Position numbers and translations under genes: made by a program. From Rahnella sp. AA (GTDB lineage: Bacteria > Pseudomonadota > Gammaproteobacteria > Enterobacterales > Enterobacteriaceae): 64,000 bases of DNA. Position 1 is the first letter of the stretch. Each line of letters begins with the position of its first letter. The stretch covers positions 1-64,000 of the forward strand of contig NZ_PITQ01000013.1 in the NCBI RefSeq assembly GCF_002834385.1, in the 5' to 3' direction. The notes beneath the pieces are model-generated. The model was not told the origin of the DNA. It ran no database searches and saw only the letters and a list, made by a program, of their open reading frames with translations. Shown piece by piece: positions 45,217-54,769 of the stretch.

Positions 45217-46296
45217 ATGTCACCTCTGTTATTTACACCCATCACTATTAAAAATACCGAGTTTAAAAATCGCATAGCCATGTCACCAATGTGTATGCAC
45301 TCTGCGGATGAAGACGGAAACGTGACCGACTTTCATCTCGTGCATTATGGATCTCGTGCACTGGGTGGCGCCGCCCTGGTTTTCCCTGAAACCTGTGCCG
45401 TACAGGAAAATGGCCAGATTGGGCCGGGTGATCTCGGTATCTGGAAAGATTCCCACGTGGAAGGGCTGTCACGACTGACCGACGTCATTCATAAAATGGG
45501 TGCAAAAGCTGGCGTACAGATTGGTCATGCTGGCCGTCAGGTAGGTTATGAACATCTTCGCGCTGTCGCGCCATCGTCGATCCCTTTTACAGAAGAGTCG
45601 CGGGTGCCGGAAGCTCTGACGGTGGAAGAAATCCGTGAAGTGGTTAGTGCATTTGGAGCAGCAGCTGTTCGTGCTAAACAGGCAGGCTTCGACGTCATCG
45701 AAGTTCATACTGCTCACGGTTATCTGTTGAATGAATTCCTTTCTCCGCTGGCAAATAAACGCATGGACGAATACGGCGGAAGCCACGAAAATCGCTACCG
45801 CATCGTTCGTGAAGTCATTGACGCAGTACGTGCTGAATGGAAGGGCCCTCTGTTTGTGCGTATCTCTTCCACAGATTATAAAGAGGGCGGCAATACTCCC
45901 GAAGATTTCCTCACTTACGGGCGCTGGATGAAGGAACAGGATGTTGATTTGATTGACTGCTCTTCAGGCGGAATTGCTATGATTCCGGTTAAGACCTACC
46001 CGAACTATCAGGTTCCGGCGGCAGAGCTGCTTCGTACCAGTCTGGATATCAAAACCGGGGCAGTGGGCCTGATCGAAACCGGCCGCCAGGCGGAAGAAAT
46101 TCTTCAGAACGGCCGGGCGGATATGGTACTTATTGGACGAGAGTTTCTGAAAGATCCATTCTGGCCACGAACCGCTGCTGATAATCTCCACGCTGAAATC
46201 CCGGTACCGCCGCAGTACACCCGCTATGGTTCAGCCTGGCAGCGTCCGCTGCCCAAGCTGCCCGCCGCGCCTATGTCAGACACCGTACAGCGCTGA
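45217..46296 (+). CDS. namA: NADPH:flavin oxidoreductase, NamA/YqjM-type ene-reductase
   Basis: The 359-residue Old Yellow Enzyme homologue opens as the YqjM subclass does: NRIAMSPMCMHSADEDG, with the redox-tuning Cys at residue 26 exactly as in YqjM, and GVQIGHAGRQ with the active-site His pair. It should carry FMN and reduce alpha,beta-unsaturated aldehydes, ketones and nitro compounds with NADPH. It stands alone behind its own promoter region and is ended by a hairpin at 46320-46340. Its presence beside MDR and HxlR genes supports a reactive-electrophile defence role for the region. Confidence 0.85.
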   Translation: MSPLLFTPITIKNTEFKNRIAMSPMCMHSADEDGNVTDFHLVHYGSRALGGAALVFPETCAVQENGQIGPGDLGIWKDSHVEGLSRLTDVIHKMGAKAGVQIGHAGRQVGYEHLRAVAPSSIPFTEESRVPEALTVEEIREVVSAFGAAAVRAKQAGFDVIEVHTAHGYLLNEFLSPLANKRMDEYGGSHENRYRIVREVIDAVRAEWKGPLFVRISSTDYKEGGNTPEDFLTYGRWMKEQDVDLIDCSSGGIAMIPVKTYPNYQVPAAELLRTSLDIKTGAVGLIETGRQAEEILQNGRADMVLIGREFLKDPFWPRTAADNLHAEIPVPPQYTRYGSAWQRPLPKLPAAPMSDTVQR

Positions 46297-46319
46297 GTTC
46301 TTCCTGTTTGCTTGCGCAA

Positions 46320-46340
46320 GGGCCGCAGTTCGGCCCTTTT
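46320..46340 (+). terminator. Intrinsic terminator after namA
   Basis: GGGCCG (46320-46325) pairs with CGGCCC (46331-46336), then TTTT, 24 bp past the stop codon. Confidence 0.72.
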
Positions 46341-46509
46341 AAGTACCTCAGGTCAGTTACCGTTACAGCCCCCTGCATTCCAGGCTTTACGGCGTTACGT
46401 TTCCAGCTGGCAGAAGACGTGGCCCATGACCGCCACGGTGCCTTGATTATCCGTGAGCCTGAGGATCCTTCCCTACCGGATACCGTCCAGCACAAGCCGG
46501 ACTTCAGGG

Positions 46510-47180
46510 CTCAACCGAATGTTAACTTGGGGTCCGCATGGAAAACGGAATCTATGGTCACTCCCGTTTTTGCAACACCGATTTTGACGATAAGTTGGCT
46601 TGCTTGAATCTATCCGGCGTCTGAATGGGATTTTATTCCCGCGTCTCGATGAGTTCCGCGCCTGATGAACCTCCAGAAAATATACGGCTTCAATGAGCCT
46701 TTCCGTTTTACAGGTTCCTCAACAGGCCGGTGGGCCGTTAGTATCATCAATATCAGTATTCGCAAAACCAGATCAGTGATTCTTTAAACCAGTGTATTTT
46801 TGCCGTTATGCTACATAAGTTTGCTGTCGTGCCGTTAGGGCCCAGGCTATTCTGGCCAGCTTGTTTGCCAGAGCACAAGTGACGACAAAGTTGCTTTTCC
46901 TACACAGTAGATCCCTGACCCAATCGGCCAATTTGCCAGACTGGTGTTCCAGTTTTTGTATGAATACCCTGGCACATTGAACTAATAAAGTTCGGATCTT
47001 TTTGTTGCCTCGCTTACTAATTCCCAGCAATGTCGTCCGACCTCCCGTGCTGTAATGTCGAGGTACCAGCCCTGTTGCCGCCGCAAAGTCACGACTGCTG
47101 GCGTACTGTTTCCCGTCGCCAATCTCAGTTGAAATAGTACTCGCTGTCAGTGTTCCGACGCAGGGAATGCTCAGCAAGCG
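46510..47180 (-). mobile_element. IS110-family element, 3' part only
   Basis: This holds the last 123 codons of an IS110 transposase (47177 down to 46806; ends TARQQTYVA) and about 300 bp of 3' noncoding DNA. The same sequence occurs in inverted orientation at about 54120-54765. The 5' part is missing: at 47171-47180 the homology stops and an unrelated truncated reading frame begins. The flank contains the same CTTGGGG(T/G)CCGC boundary as the other copy. Confidence 0.8.
46806..47177 (-). pseudogene. IS110-family transposase, C-terminal fragment
   Basis: The fragment begins LLSIPCVGTLTASTI and includes the transposase_20 helix-hairpin domain and the conserved TGLVPRHYSTGGRTTLLGISK segment with its serine-rich active region. 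The N-terminal DEDD RuvC-like domain is lost, so it cannot transpose on its own. Confidence 0.82.
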
Positions 47181-47503
47181 CTGTCCTCGTTGATCTGACG
47201 CTGGAAGAATGCCTCAATTTGGGTGTAGTTCAGCTTGAAGTGGCGCATAACTGCGCCACGGAAAGCCAAACGAACTTCTTCGTTACGATTTGGCGGGCAA
47301 GCACGGTCAACGCGCTGGGAAGCATAGGTATCATTCCCCCAGGCTTGCGTACCGTAACGGCTAAATATGACCGTCCAGTTTTTCCCCGATTGGCTGCGAT
47401 AAACCTTACCATCGCAGACGAACACGAACGGAGACGAAATAATAAACCCGTGAACTTCCATAGCCATTTTAATCCACCTCAACCAGCTTTTTTTCCAGTC
47501 CAC
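47171..47503 (-). pseudogene. Unknown gene fragment abutting the IS110 remnant
   Basis: An open frame of 110 codons on the minus strand (AMEVHGFIISSPFVFVCDGKV, later GNDTYASQRVDRACPPNRNEE) runs into the IS110 sequence and stops within it, so its true C terminus is missing or replaced. I do not recognise a family. Good codon structure and a possible start at 47470 (MAMEVHGF behind AAAGGTGG-like sequence) suggest a real gene cut by the element. Confidence 0.4.
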
Positions 47504-47786
47504 CCCTTCGAGATCGACCTTGCCAACTTATTTCTGCCAATAATTGCCGTATGGATAAATGTAGTGACCTGTATTTGAAATCGGTTCGACCTGCATTTAC
47601 GATTAGCTTGTCCTGCTCCCTGTTGTTTAGTACGCCACGATTTAAGTAATGCCTTTATCAAACTGCGAATGACTATCTATCGCTCGTAACAGTCATTGTG
47701 CCCTTCTTGCCGATCTCTATTCGCAAGGGATGTTCATTCTGAATACTTATTCCCGCGGATCCAAAATGACGGATATGCAACGCTGG

Positions 47787-48383
47787 TTATCCCTGAAGAA
47801 AAAACTCAGAACAGCCGGCATAGTCGGATTCCGGGTGAAAGCTGAGATGGCATTGCTCCATCAAGGCATATACTCCGGAGATATCACCGGTGAAGCGGAT
47901 AGGCAAAGGTTTTATCAGCGCGCCGGCGTCATCAAATGACGGGTAAAGCTGGGCTTTTGGCGTATAAACTGCACTGGCTGTTTCAGAGCACTTCCAGCCG
48001 TTCTCCCAGTCTTTAGGCGGAACCAGAAAATCCAGCCATCCCATTGTCTTAAGGGTTTCAATAAAATAGGTGAAGCGAAAAAGTACGCTCTGGGTAGCGA
48101 GTTCACCCACGCTGGAGCGGTAGATATAATCAATTTTATTCAGCAGGTTTGCAGAGAAGCCATATTTTTTGCCCTGAGCCAACAACCAGGCTATATCCTG
48201 TGCGACGTTTTTGGGCAGCAGACGCCTTTTCTGTGCGGTCGTCAGCCACTGCATGATAAAAAGGTGTTGTTGCAGCTTGGACTGCGCTTTACCTTCCTGC
48301 TGCGCGAGGCGAACAGCGACAAGCGCACACCAGGCTAAGTGGGACAATTCGGATGTGGGGCGGGTTTCGTAAGCGGAGGTCAC
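47787..48383 (-). CDS. DUF2913 family protein
   Basis: The 198-residue protein has LSHLAWCALVAVRLAQQEGKAQ, the DIAWLLAQGKKYG helix and a Trp-rich C terminus, the pattern of the enterobacterial DUF2913 family (recognised from memory). No catalytic motif is visible and the function is unknown. It is often found as an accessory gene in genomic islands and plasmids. It stands alone, 102 bp from the Rpn gene upstream on the same strand. Confidence 0.6.
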   Translation of the reverse strand: MTSAYETRPTSELSHLAWCALVAVRLAQQEGKAQSKLQQHLFIMQWLTTAQKRRLLPKNVAQDIAWLLAQGKKYGFSANLLNKIDYIYRSSVGELATQSVLFRFTYFIETLKTMGWLDFLVPPKDWENGWKCSETASAVYTPKAQLYPSFDDAGALIKPLPIRFTGDISGVYALMEQCHLSFHPESDYAGCSEFFLQG

Positions 48384-48485
48384 AGGGCAATCTCGTAGTC
48401 AGATGCGGCGAGGCGTAATAGCTCAGCCCATGAGTGCGGGAATAAAATTAAAGAGAGGTCGGGTAAGTCCCAACCTCAGAGAGTA

Positions 48486-49430
48486 TTAGTGGCGGATTTG
48501 CTCGAGTTCAGTTTCGGTCAGACCGGTCATTTTCATGACCATTGCGCGATCCAGACCGCTGGCCAACATCGTGCGGGCAATTTTCAAAGCAGCTTCGCGT
48601 TCGCCTTCTTCACGCCCTTTCTGCTCACCTAATTGCAGACCTTCAAGACGACCTTTCTCACGGCCTTCTTCTCTCAGTTTTTCTGCAATGGTCATAAGAG
48701 TCTCCTCATGTTGTGGAACACGTGATGCCAACGTATTAATCAGGGTCGCCGGGTCACGGGACTCACCGGCCTGAAGCATATAGTTTATCACAGATATTAG
48801 TTGTTCCTGCGTGGTGTTACCACCAAGCAGCAACGTGGTCAGCTGATCTAGCAGTTCAGTCAGGTCACGCTGACGAATATGCTTTTGAAGCAGCTCCAGG
48901 ATGGCCATGCGACGGTGCTGCATGATTTCATCATCTGGGATGATTGTGATATCCACCAGTGGGAAGTTTTCACCATAAAGTGCCCGGGCGTGGTCTGGCA
49001 TTTCAAACTCATCCAGCCAGCGCATCGAATACGGGTAAGGGCTGACTTTGCCCTGGTAAAAGAGAACGGGGATCACCAAAGGTAGCGTTTTATGACCTGC
49101 ATCGAGATGACGTTGCATCGCCGCAATAGCATATCTCATCAGGCGAAACGCCATGTGTTTATCTGGCGTGCTTTGATGTTCAATAAGGCAATACACATAG
49201 CCATCACTATTTCCCGCTTTCAGGGAATACAGCACATCGGAATAGTACGGACGCAGATCATCTTCGATGAAAGATCCCGACGCCAGCTGCAACGTATTTA
49301 AATCACAAAGTTTGCGAAGGGCTGGCGGCAAATGAATGTCCAAAAAGTCCCGAGCCGTTTCTGGATGTGTTAAGAACTGCTTGAACACGGCGTCATGTAA
49401 TGTGGGGGGCGTATTCTTCTTCATGGCCAC
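48486..49430 (-). CDS. Rpn family recombination-promoting nuclease/putative transposase
   Basis: The 314-residue protein begins [32 protein letters not shown] and carries the PD-(D/E)xK nuclease core: D-x10-18-E-x-Q seen as [18 protein letters not shown] then [17 protein letters not shown]. It ends in a coiled, charged, degenerate repeat segment ([23 protein letters not shown], about 260-282) typical of Rpn proteins, in which the tail varies quickly. RpnA-type proteins promote recombination in Escherichia coli and can be toxic. All nuclease residues appear intact. Confidence 0.85.
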   Translation of the reverse strand: MAMKKNTPPTLHDAVFKQFLTHPETARDFLDIHLPPALRKLCDLNTLQLASGSFIEDDLRPYYSDVLYSLKAGNSDGYVYCLIEHQSTPDKHMAFRLMRYAIAAMQRHLDAGHKTLPLVIPVLFYQGKVSPYPYSMRWLDEFEMPDHARALYGENFPLVDITIIPDDEIMQHRRMAILELLQKHIRQRDLTELLDQLTTLLLGGNTTQEQLISVINYMLQAGESRDPATLINTLASRVPQHEETLMTIAEKLREEGREKGRLEGLQLGEQKGREEGEREAALKIARTMLASGLDRAMVMKMTGLTETELEQIRH

Positions 49431-49578
49431 TCCTGCCTGTAATTTCCTTAAGTGATCCTATCACAGGCAACCATTAGAGGATAATTACCTCAACCTCCCT
49501 TCTAACTATTTCTGGGTTTCAATATGTTGATGTACATATTGAAAACATGGCTATGGGAAATACCTAAAGTTAAGCTTA

Positions 49579-49650
49579 TGACCTACCCCCAGGGTTGATA
49601 CAACGCTCAGTTAGTTATGTCGGATCCTCCTCTCTCTAAATTATACTTTC
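49579..49650. mobile_element. IS3-family terminal sequence remnant
   Basis: TGACCTACCCCCAGGGTTG followed by ATACAACGCTCAGTTAG closely matches the IS3-family end at 63828 (TGACCTGCCCCCAGTATTA). No transposase coding sequence remains, so this is a solo end. The rest of 49431-49956 carries the paired hairpin at 49728-49792 and no gene. Confidence 0.6.
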
Positions 49651-49727
49651 TCCAACCCGCCGCAGATTCAGTGAAGTGGTCGACATAAATAGGCCAAGAT
49701 ATGGGAGCTGTTCTTGGACAACTTAAA

Positions 49728-49792
49728 GTCTGCTTCTGGCACGAAGCAGACATGCTGATGTGATTACTGGTCCGCTTTGAGCGAAAAGCGGA
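49728..49792. repeat. Paired-hairpin intergenic repeat, best copy (TGGCAC and GAGCGA loops)
   Basis: The first hairpin (GTCTGCTTC, loop TGGCAC, GAAGCAGAC, 49728-49751) and the second (TCCGCTTT, loop GAGCGA, AAAGCGGA, 49771-49792) are both perfect. Their 19-bp spacing and fixed loops match the weaker copies at 16675 and 23995. This is the clearest member of a repeated extragenic element. Confidence 0.7.
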
Positions 49793-49956
49793 TGGTATGC
49801 CTGAAATAATGTTCCTTTAGTGTGAAGAGGATTTAAAGGAATAAGATAAAATTTACATGGCCGTCACCCAGTTAATCCCGAAATCCGGCCATGTAAGAAC
49901 TTTCCAGGTTATGAAGGCAAGTTGATTCTAATTGTCATATTACGGTTAGGCCGTAT

Positions 49957-51075
49957 TTAACGGATGTTAAACCAGCCAGTCGTTTCCTCAATTACGCGCC
50001 AGAGTTTCTGGGGTATAGCAAGTTGCTCTACGTCTGATGCAGCAATACTGAGAGCAATTTTTCCTTCAGCTTTGCCATCAACGAATTTAACCCAGTCTGG
50101 GTTCATAACCATACCCTGACCTACTGCCGTCAAAGATACCCCTGCTTTTACAGCATCCTCGGCCTGCTCTGGTGTTCGCAACTGACCGGCAACAATCAGA
50201 GGAATACGTCCAGCAAGATGATCGCGCACGATTTCGATGACTTTGGAGCCATTCGGTGCATCAACTGGTCTGGCTTCAAGTGCATTACCGAGTGATACAT
50301 GAAGATAATCAATACCCTCATCGACCAGGTTGTCAACCAGCTGAAGCGACTCATCAATGCGCAACCCATCTTCGTAATGCTCATCCAGTGAAATACGGTA
50401 TCCCATCAGGAAGGGATCGGTTGCATGCTCAGCAATCGTTTTACGCACACTCTCGATGACGCTGAGCGGGAAACGCATACGGTTTTTAAGGGAGCCGCCC
50501 CATTGATCTTCTCTACGGTTGGAATGAGGTGAGAAAAAGTTCTGAAGTAAAAAACCATGAGCACCATGTAACTCAACACCATCAAATCCTGCTTCTATTG
50601 CACGACGAGTTGCTTCCCCGAAATCCTGAATAACAGTTTCGACTTCAGTGCATGTCAGTTCACGAGGGGTAACGGACGGTGCGAAAGGACCGGCGTCACC
50701 GGGAATAGCGCTTGCAGCTACAATATCCGAAACTAGTTCAGGGCTGGTTTTCACACCTGCATGGAATATTTGTAAGATTGCCGGTGCTCCACCGCTTTTA
50801 GCAGCAATAGCAAGGCGCTTTAAACCGGGAATAAATTTGTCGTCATACGCAGCAAACTCACCCGTAAACCCAATGCCGTTTTCCTGAACATGTGTACAGC
50901 CAGTAATGACCAGCCCGATGTCCTGAACGCGTCGACGATAATATGCTTCTTCCTCATAAGATACCGTGCCGTCATCATTACCCGACCAGGTCGTCATCGG
51001 GGCCATCACAATACGGTTGCGCAGCGTCACACCTTTTCCAAGTGGAAATCTTTCAAGTAGTGGAGTTTGTTTCAT
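49957..51075 (-). CDS. NADH:flavin oxidoreductase, Old Yellow Enzyme family
   Basis: The 372-residue TIM-barrel flavoenzyme has RNRIVMAPMTTWSG, LQIFHAGV with a catalytic His, and VELHGAHGFLLQNFFSPHSN. It resembles the YqiG-like group rather than YqjM, since the N-terminal Cys is replaced by Thr. It should bind FMN and reduce activated alkenes with NAD(P)H. It lies 12 nt after the Tat-exported hydrolase gene in the same operon, and a LysR gene upstream probably regulates both. Confidence 0.83.
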   Translation of the reverse strand: MKQTPLLERFPLGKGVTLRNRIVMAPMTTWSGNDDGTVSYEEEAYYRRRVQDIGLVITGCTHVQENGIGFTGEFAAYDDKFIPGLKRLAIAAKSGGAPAILQIFHAGVKTSPELVSDIVAASAIPGDAGPFAPSVTPRELTCTEVETVIQDFGEATRRAIEAGFDGVELHGAHGFLLQNFFSPHSNRREDQWGGSLKNRMRFPLSVIESVRKTIAEHATDPFLMGYRISLDEHYEDGLRIDESLQLVDNLVDEGIDYLHVSLGNALEARPVDAPNGSKVIEIVRDHLAGRIPLIVAGQLRTPEQAEDAVKAGVSLTAVGQGMVMNPDWVKFVDGKAEGKIALSIAASDVEQLAIPQKLWRVIEETTGWFNIR

Positions 51076-51087
51076 GGAAAGTCATAC

Positions 51088-52146
51088 CTATGCGAGATTT
51101 TTCTTGAAGAAAGGAGCCAGCTTACTCGCTGCAACCGTTGCACCCTGACCATCATAGAGGTCCATATGTGTGGCACCCGGAATGATATGCAGCGTTTTTT
51201 GAACAGAAGCAGCAGTTTTGTGTAATTCCTGGCTGTGCCAGAGCGATCCTGCTTTACTACCGGCTACAATCAGAAGTGGTTGTGTTAAAAAGACATCTGC
51301 CCCTTCAAATCCGGTGAAAGACGCCAGCGTACTGATACTTGTCATCAGCATTTGATTGGTAGAAGTCGGATATTTTCCGCGTTCGGTCAGATAGTAGTCG
51401 GCAGCTTCCTGAAGATCTTTTGGACCACTGGCATCACCCAATTTAGGCACATAGTTGACATAAACCGGTGCGCCGCCTGCTGCTTCGATTGTGCGCTGTT
51501 TAGCAACAGCATCCAGAGTTGGAATGAGTTCAGATTCTGATGTTGTTCCCTCCCAACCCTTACGGGTTGCGGCTCCGACATCCACAGCACTGACTGTTGC
51601 CAGCGCTTTGATTCGGCGTTCCGTCATCGACGCTTTAACCGTGATACCACTGCCTGCACAAACGCCTAATGCGCCGATACGATTATTATCGACATAAGGA
51701 AGAGTGGTCAGGTAATCGACTGCGCTATAGAAATCGACGACTCGCTTCATGGGATCATCAATAAAGCGTGGTAATCCGCCACTTGCCCCCTGATGAGAGG
51801 CATCAAACGCCAGGGTGACAAATCCGTCTTTAGCCAGTTTGAGGGCATAAAGTCCCGCAGTCTGTTCCTTAACGCCACCACCAGGGTGGACAACGACAAT
51901 AGCAGCGTATTGACGGTTTTCGCTGAAGTCAGGGGGTACATATACGTTTCCGGACATCATTATTTCATTGTTCCGGAACAGGACACTGCTGACTGTGACG
52001 CCATCTACGTGTGTCGTGGTGCCAGATGTACGAGGTGTTGGTGAGAGCAGGGCTGAAGCATGACCCGCCATCAATAATCCTGCTGAAGCCACTGAACTCG
52101 TCAGGATAAAATTTCGGCGGCTTAACCCGCCTGCTTTTTTACTCAT
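51088..52146 (-). CDS. Tat-exported alpha/beta hydrolase (YcjY-like)
   Basis: The 352-residue protein has a twin-arginine signal (SRRNFILTSSVASAGLLMAG, about 9-28) and an alpha/beta hydrolase domain. Its nucleophile elbow reads LGVCAGSGITV, so a Cys may replace the usual Ser, as in dienelactone hydrolases, and the His is in GATHMDLYD. The substrate is probably a periplasmic ester, lactone or thioester. It forms an operon with the flavin oxidoreductase (12-nt gap). Confidence 0.78.
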   Translation of the reverse strand: MSKKAGGLSRRNFILTSSVASAGLLMAGHASALLSPTPRTSGTTTHVDGVTVSSVLFRNNEIMMSGNVYVPPDFSENRQYAAIVVVHPGGGVKEQTAGLYALKLAKDGFVTLAFDASHQGASGGLPRFIDDPMKRVVDFYSAVDYLTTLPYVDNNRIGALGVCAGSGITVKASMTERRIKALATVSAVDVGAATRKGWEGTTSESELIPTLDAVAKQRTIEAAGGAPVYVNYVPKLGDASGPKDLQEAADYYLTERGKYPTSTNQMLMTSISTLASFTGFEGADVFLTQPLLIVAGSKAGSLWHSQELHKTAASVQKTLHIIPGATHMDLYDGQGATVAASKLAPFFKKNLA

Positions 52147-52338
52147 TGCAAGACTCCTTCATTTACACGATGACGGCGCTGGCCGCTGAAAGGATACAGA
52201 TAGTTTCAGCCATCATCTTAATCTCTTTAGTATTCAGAAATTAGATGCTTAATTTCGCATGGGCTTAGAAGGAGGTTTTATTAATAGGGTTATAAGAAAC
52301 TGAGTTCCATATGGACCAGGACAAACAGCGCTCAAAGG

Positions 52339-53229
52339 TTATGGGGCGCGGAGTGCTTCAAGCACAAGTGCAAATGCCGGAGAATGTTGTAGACGGCTGG
52401 GGTAGTAAAGATGATAGGGGGGACGGGGCGGACACCAGTCTGTCAGCACCTGGACTAACGTCCCGCTTTCAAGGGAAGTCTCAACGGTATCTAGCGGCAG
52501 ATACGCAAGTCCCAGTCCATCAAGTGCGGCCTGCCTCATCATATTTATTGTGCTGAAAGTAGCGCGTCCATCAATGCGAACCTTAATTTCATTCCCATCC
52601 TTGCGAAACTCCCAGGTATAGAATCCGCCATGAGTCGGCAGGCGTAACCTGATACAGCTATGGTCGTTTAAATCACGAGGCGTTCCCGGATATGTCTTCC
52701 CCATGAAATAAGAGGGTGCTCCAACCACTGCAAAACGGAAGTCCCTGGCAAGCGGCAGTGAAATCATATCCATATCAACCTGCTCGCCCAACCGCACTCC
52801 GGCATCATAACGCTCAGCGACAATATCTTTGAGTCCGTACTCGCTGATAATTTCAATGTTGATATCGGGATATTCAAGTAGCACCGGGGCGAGTTTAGGC
52901 CAGAGTATTGTATCGGCGGCGTGTTCAACGGTAGTAATGCGCACAGTACCGGCTGGTTTTTCTCGTAGTCCGCTCAGCGCAGCTATCTCACTTTCAATTT
53001 CGTCAAAATGGGGTCCTATACGGGAAAGTAGCCGCTCGCCAGCTTCAGTCACAGAAACGCTACGCGTGGTACGGGTAAGAAGACGAAGACCAAGGTCAGC
53101 TTCTAGAGTCCTCACCGTGTAGCTCAGCGCCGACTGTGAGACACCTAACTGAGCGGCCGCTTTAGTGAAGCTTTTTTCTCGGGCCACGGCGATAAAAGCT
53201 TGATAATCTTTCACATTTTTACGGCGCAT
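52339..53229 (-). CDS. LysR family transcriptional regulator
   Basis: The 296-residue protein has the winged helix KDYQAFIAVAREKSFTKAAAQLGVSQSALSYTVRTLEADLGLRLLTR (about 7-51) and a LysR substrate-binding domain. It is the same strand as and 192 bp upstream of the hydrolase/flavin oxidoreductase operon, its most likely target. The upstream gap to the IS110 element holds a TGGCAC hairpin. Confidence 0.85.
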   Translation of the reverse strand: MRRKNVKDYQAFIAVAREKSFTKAAAQLGVSQSALSYTVRTLEADLGLRLLTRTTRSVSVTEAGERLLSRIGPHFDEIESEIAALSGLREKPAGTVRITTVEHAADTILWPKLAPVLLEYPDINIEIISEYGLKDIVAERYDAGVRLGEQVDMDMISLPLARDFRFAVVGAPSYFMGKTYPGTPRDLNDHSCIRLRLPTHGGFYTWEFRKDGNEIKVRIDGRATFSTINMMRQAALDGLGLAYLPLDTVETSLESGTLVQVLTDWCPPRPPYHLYYPSRLQHSPAFALVLEALRAP

Positions 53230-53364
53230 TTATTGACCAGGTCCTTTTGGATTAATATTTCTTTCTTATAAAATAATTCCTGGGGTGGAGGTTTGTCTAT
53301 TGGTAACGATCCGACGTTCCTCATCCATGACAAATATCCATTAGCACTCACTAATGCTCAACTT

Positions 53365-53384
53365 CCGCTTTTGGCACAAAGCGG
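53365..53384. repeat. TGGCAC-loop hairpin (single)
   Basis: A perfect 7-bp stem CCGCTTT/AAAGCGG with loop TGGCAC, upstream of LysR and IS110. It has the same loop and a stem related to the paired-hairpin elements elsewhere in the window. Confidence 0.5.
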
Positions 53385-53399
53385 CCCGTCATACCTGCT

Positions 53400-54765
53400 T
53401 AAGACACAGTCCTAGCGTAGGATATTTAATGAGATGGTCACTCCCTCCTTCCCGGTACTAAGCTGAGGATAGGCTTTCATTCGGAGAACTATCATGGAAA
53501 ACATTGCGCTCATTGGTATCGATCTGGGTAAAAACTCTTTCCATATTAATTGCCAAGACCGTCGCGGGAAGGCTGTTTACCGTAAAAAATTTACCCGTCC
53601 AAAGTTGATCGAATTTTTGGCGACATGCCCCGCTACAACCATCGCAATGGAAGCCTGTGGGGTTCTCACTTTATGGCACGCAAGTTGGAAGAGCTGGGGC
53701 ATCTTCCAAAGCTCATATCACCACAATTTGTCCGCCCATTCGTTAAAAGTAACAAAAACGACTTTGTCGACGCCGAAGCTATTTGTGAAGCTGCATCGCG
53801 TCCGTCTATGCGTTTTGTACAGCCCAGAACTGAATCTCAGCAAGCAATGCGGGCTCTGCATCGTGTCCGTGAATCCCTGGTTCAGGATAAGGTAAAAACA
53901 ACCAATCAGATGCATGCTTTTCTGCTGGAATTTGGCATCAGCGTTCCACGAGGAGCTGCCGTTATTAGCCGACTGAGTACCCTTCTTGAGGACAATAGTT
54001 TGCCTCTTTACCTAAGCCAGTTATTGCTGAAATTACAACAGCATTATCACTATCTTGTTGAGCAGATAAAAGATTTGGAATCTCAGTTGAAACGAAAGTT
54101 GGAAGACGATGAGGTTGGATAGCGCCTGCTGAGCATTCCCTGCGTCGGAACGCTGACAGCGAGTACTATTTCAACTGAGATTGGCGACGGGAAGCAGTAC
54201 GCCAGCAGCCGTGACTTAGCGGCGGCAACAGGGCTGGTACCTCAACAATACAGCTCGGGAGGTCGGACGACATTGCTGGGAATTAGTAAGCGAGGCAACA
54301 AAAAGATCCGAACTTTGTTGGTTCAATGTGCCAGGGTATTCATACAAAAATTGGAGCACCAGTCTGGTAAATTGGCCGATTGGGTCAGAGATTTACTGTG
54401 CAGGAAAAGCAACTTTGTGGTCACTTGTGCTCTGGCAAACAAGCTGGCCAGAATAGCCTGGGCACTAACGGCACGACAGCAATCTTATGAAGCATAACGG
54501 CAGAAATACTCCGGTTTAACGAATCACTCATCTGGTTTTGCGAATACTGATATTGATGATACTAACGGCCCACCGGCCTGTTGAGGAACCTGTAAAACGG
54601 AAAGGCTCATTGAAGCCGTATATTTTCTGGAGGTTCATCAGGCGCGGAACTCATCGAGGCGCGGGAATAAAATCCCATTCAGACGCCGGATAGATTCAAG
54701 CAAGCCAACTTATCCTCAAAATCGGTGTTGCAAAACGGGAGTGACCATAGATTCCGTTTTCCAAG
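53400..54765 (+). mobile_element. IS110-family insertion sequence (full length, transposase inactivated)
   Basis: The element contains the transposase pseudogene at 53494-54497, a short upstream leader, and a 3' noncoding segment also found inverted at 46510-46805. IS110 elements have a long 3' noncoding region encoding a bridge RNA, so the shared 54500-54765 segment may have that role (inference). The boundary before the IS3 fragment is CAAGCGGCCCCCAAG near 54760. Confidence 0.8.
53494..54497 (+). pseudogene. IS110-family transposase, broken by a frameshift and a stop codon
   Basis: It starts MENIALIGIDLGKNSFHINC with the DEDD RuvC-like core. A one-base loss near 53655 (ATGGAAGCCTGTGGG, expected EACGGSHF) shifts frame; the correct frame resumes at GSHFMARKLEELGH. 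A nonsense change (CAG to TAG) stands at 54120-54122 in front of RLLSIPCVG, after which the frame is intact to SYEA at 54497. It should be inactive. Confidence 0.85.
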
Positions 54766-54769
54766 CGGC

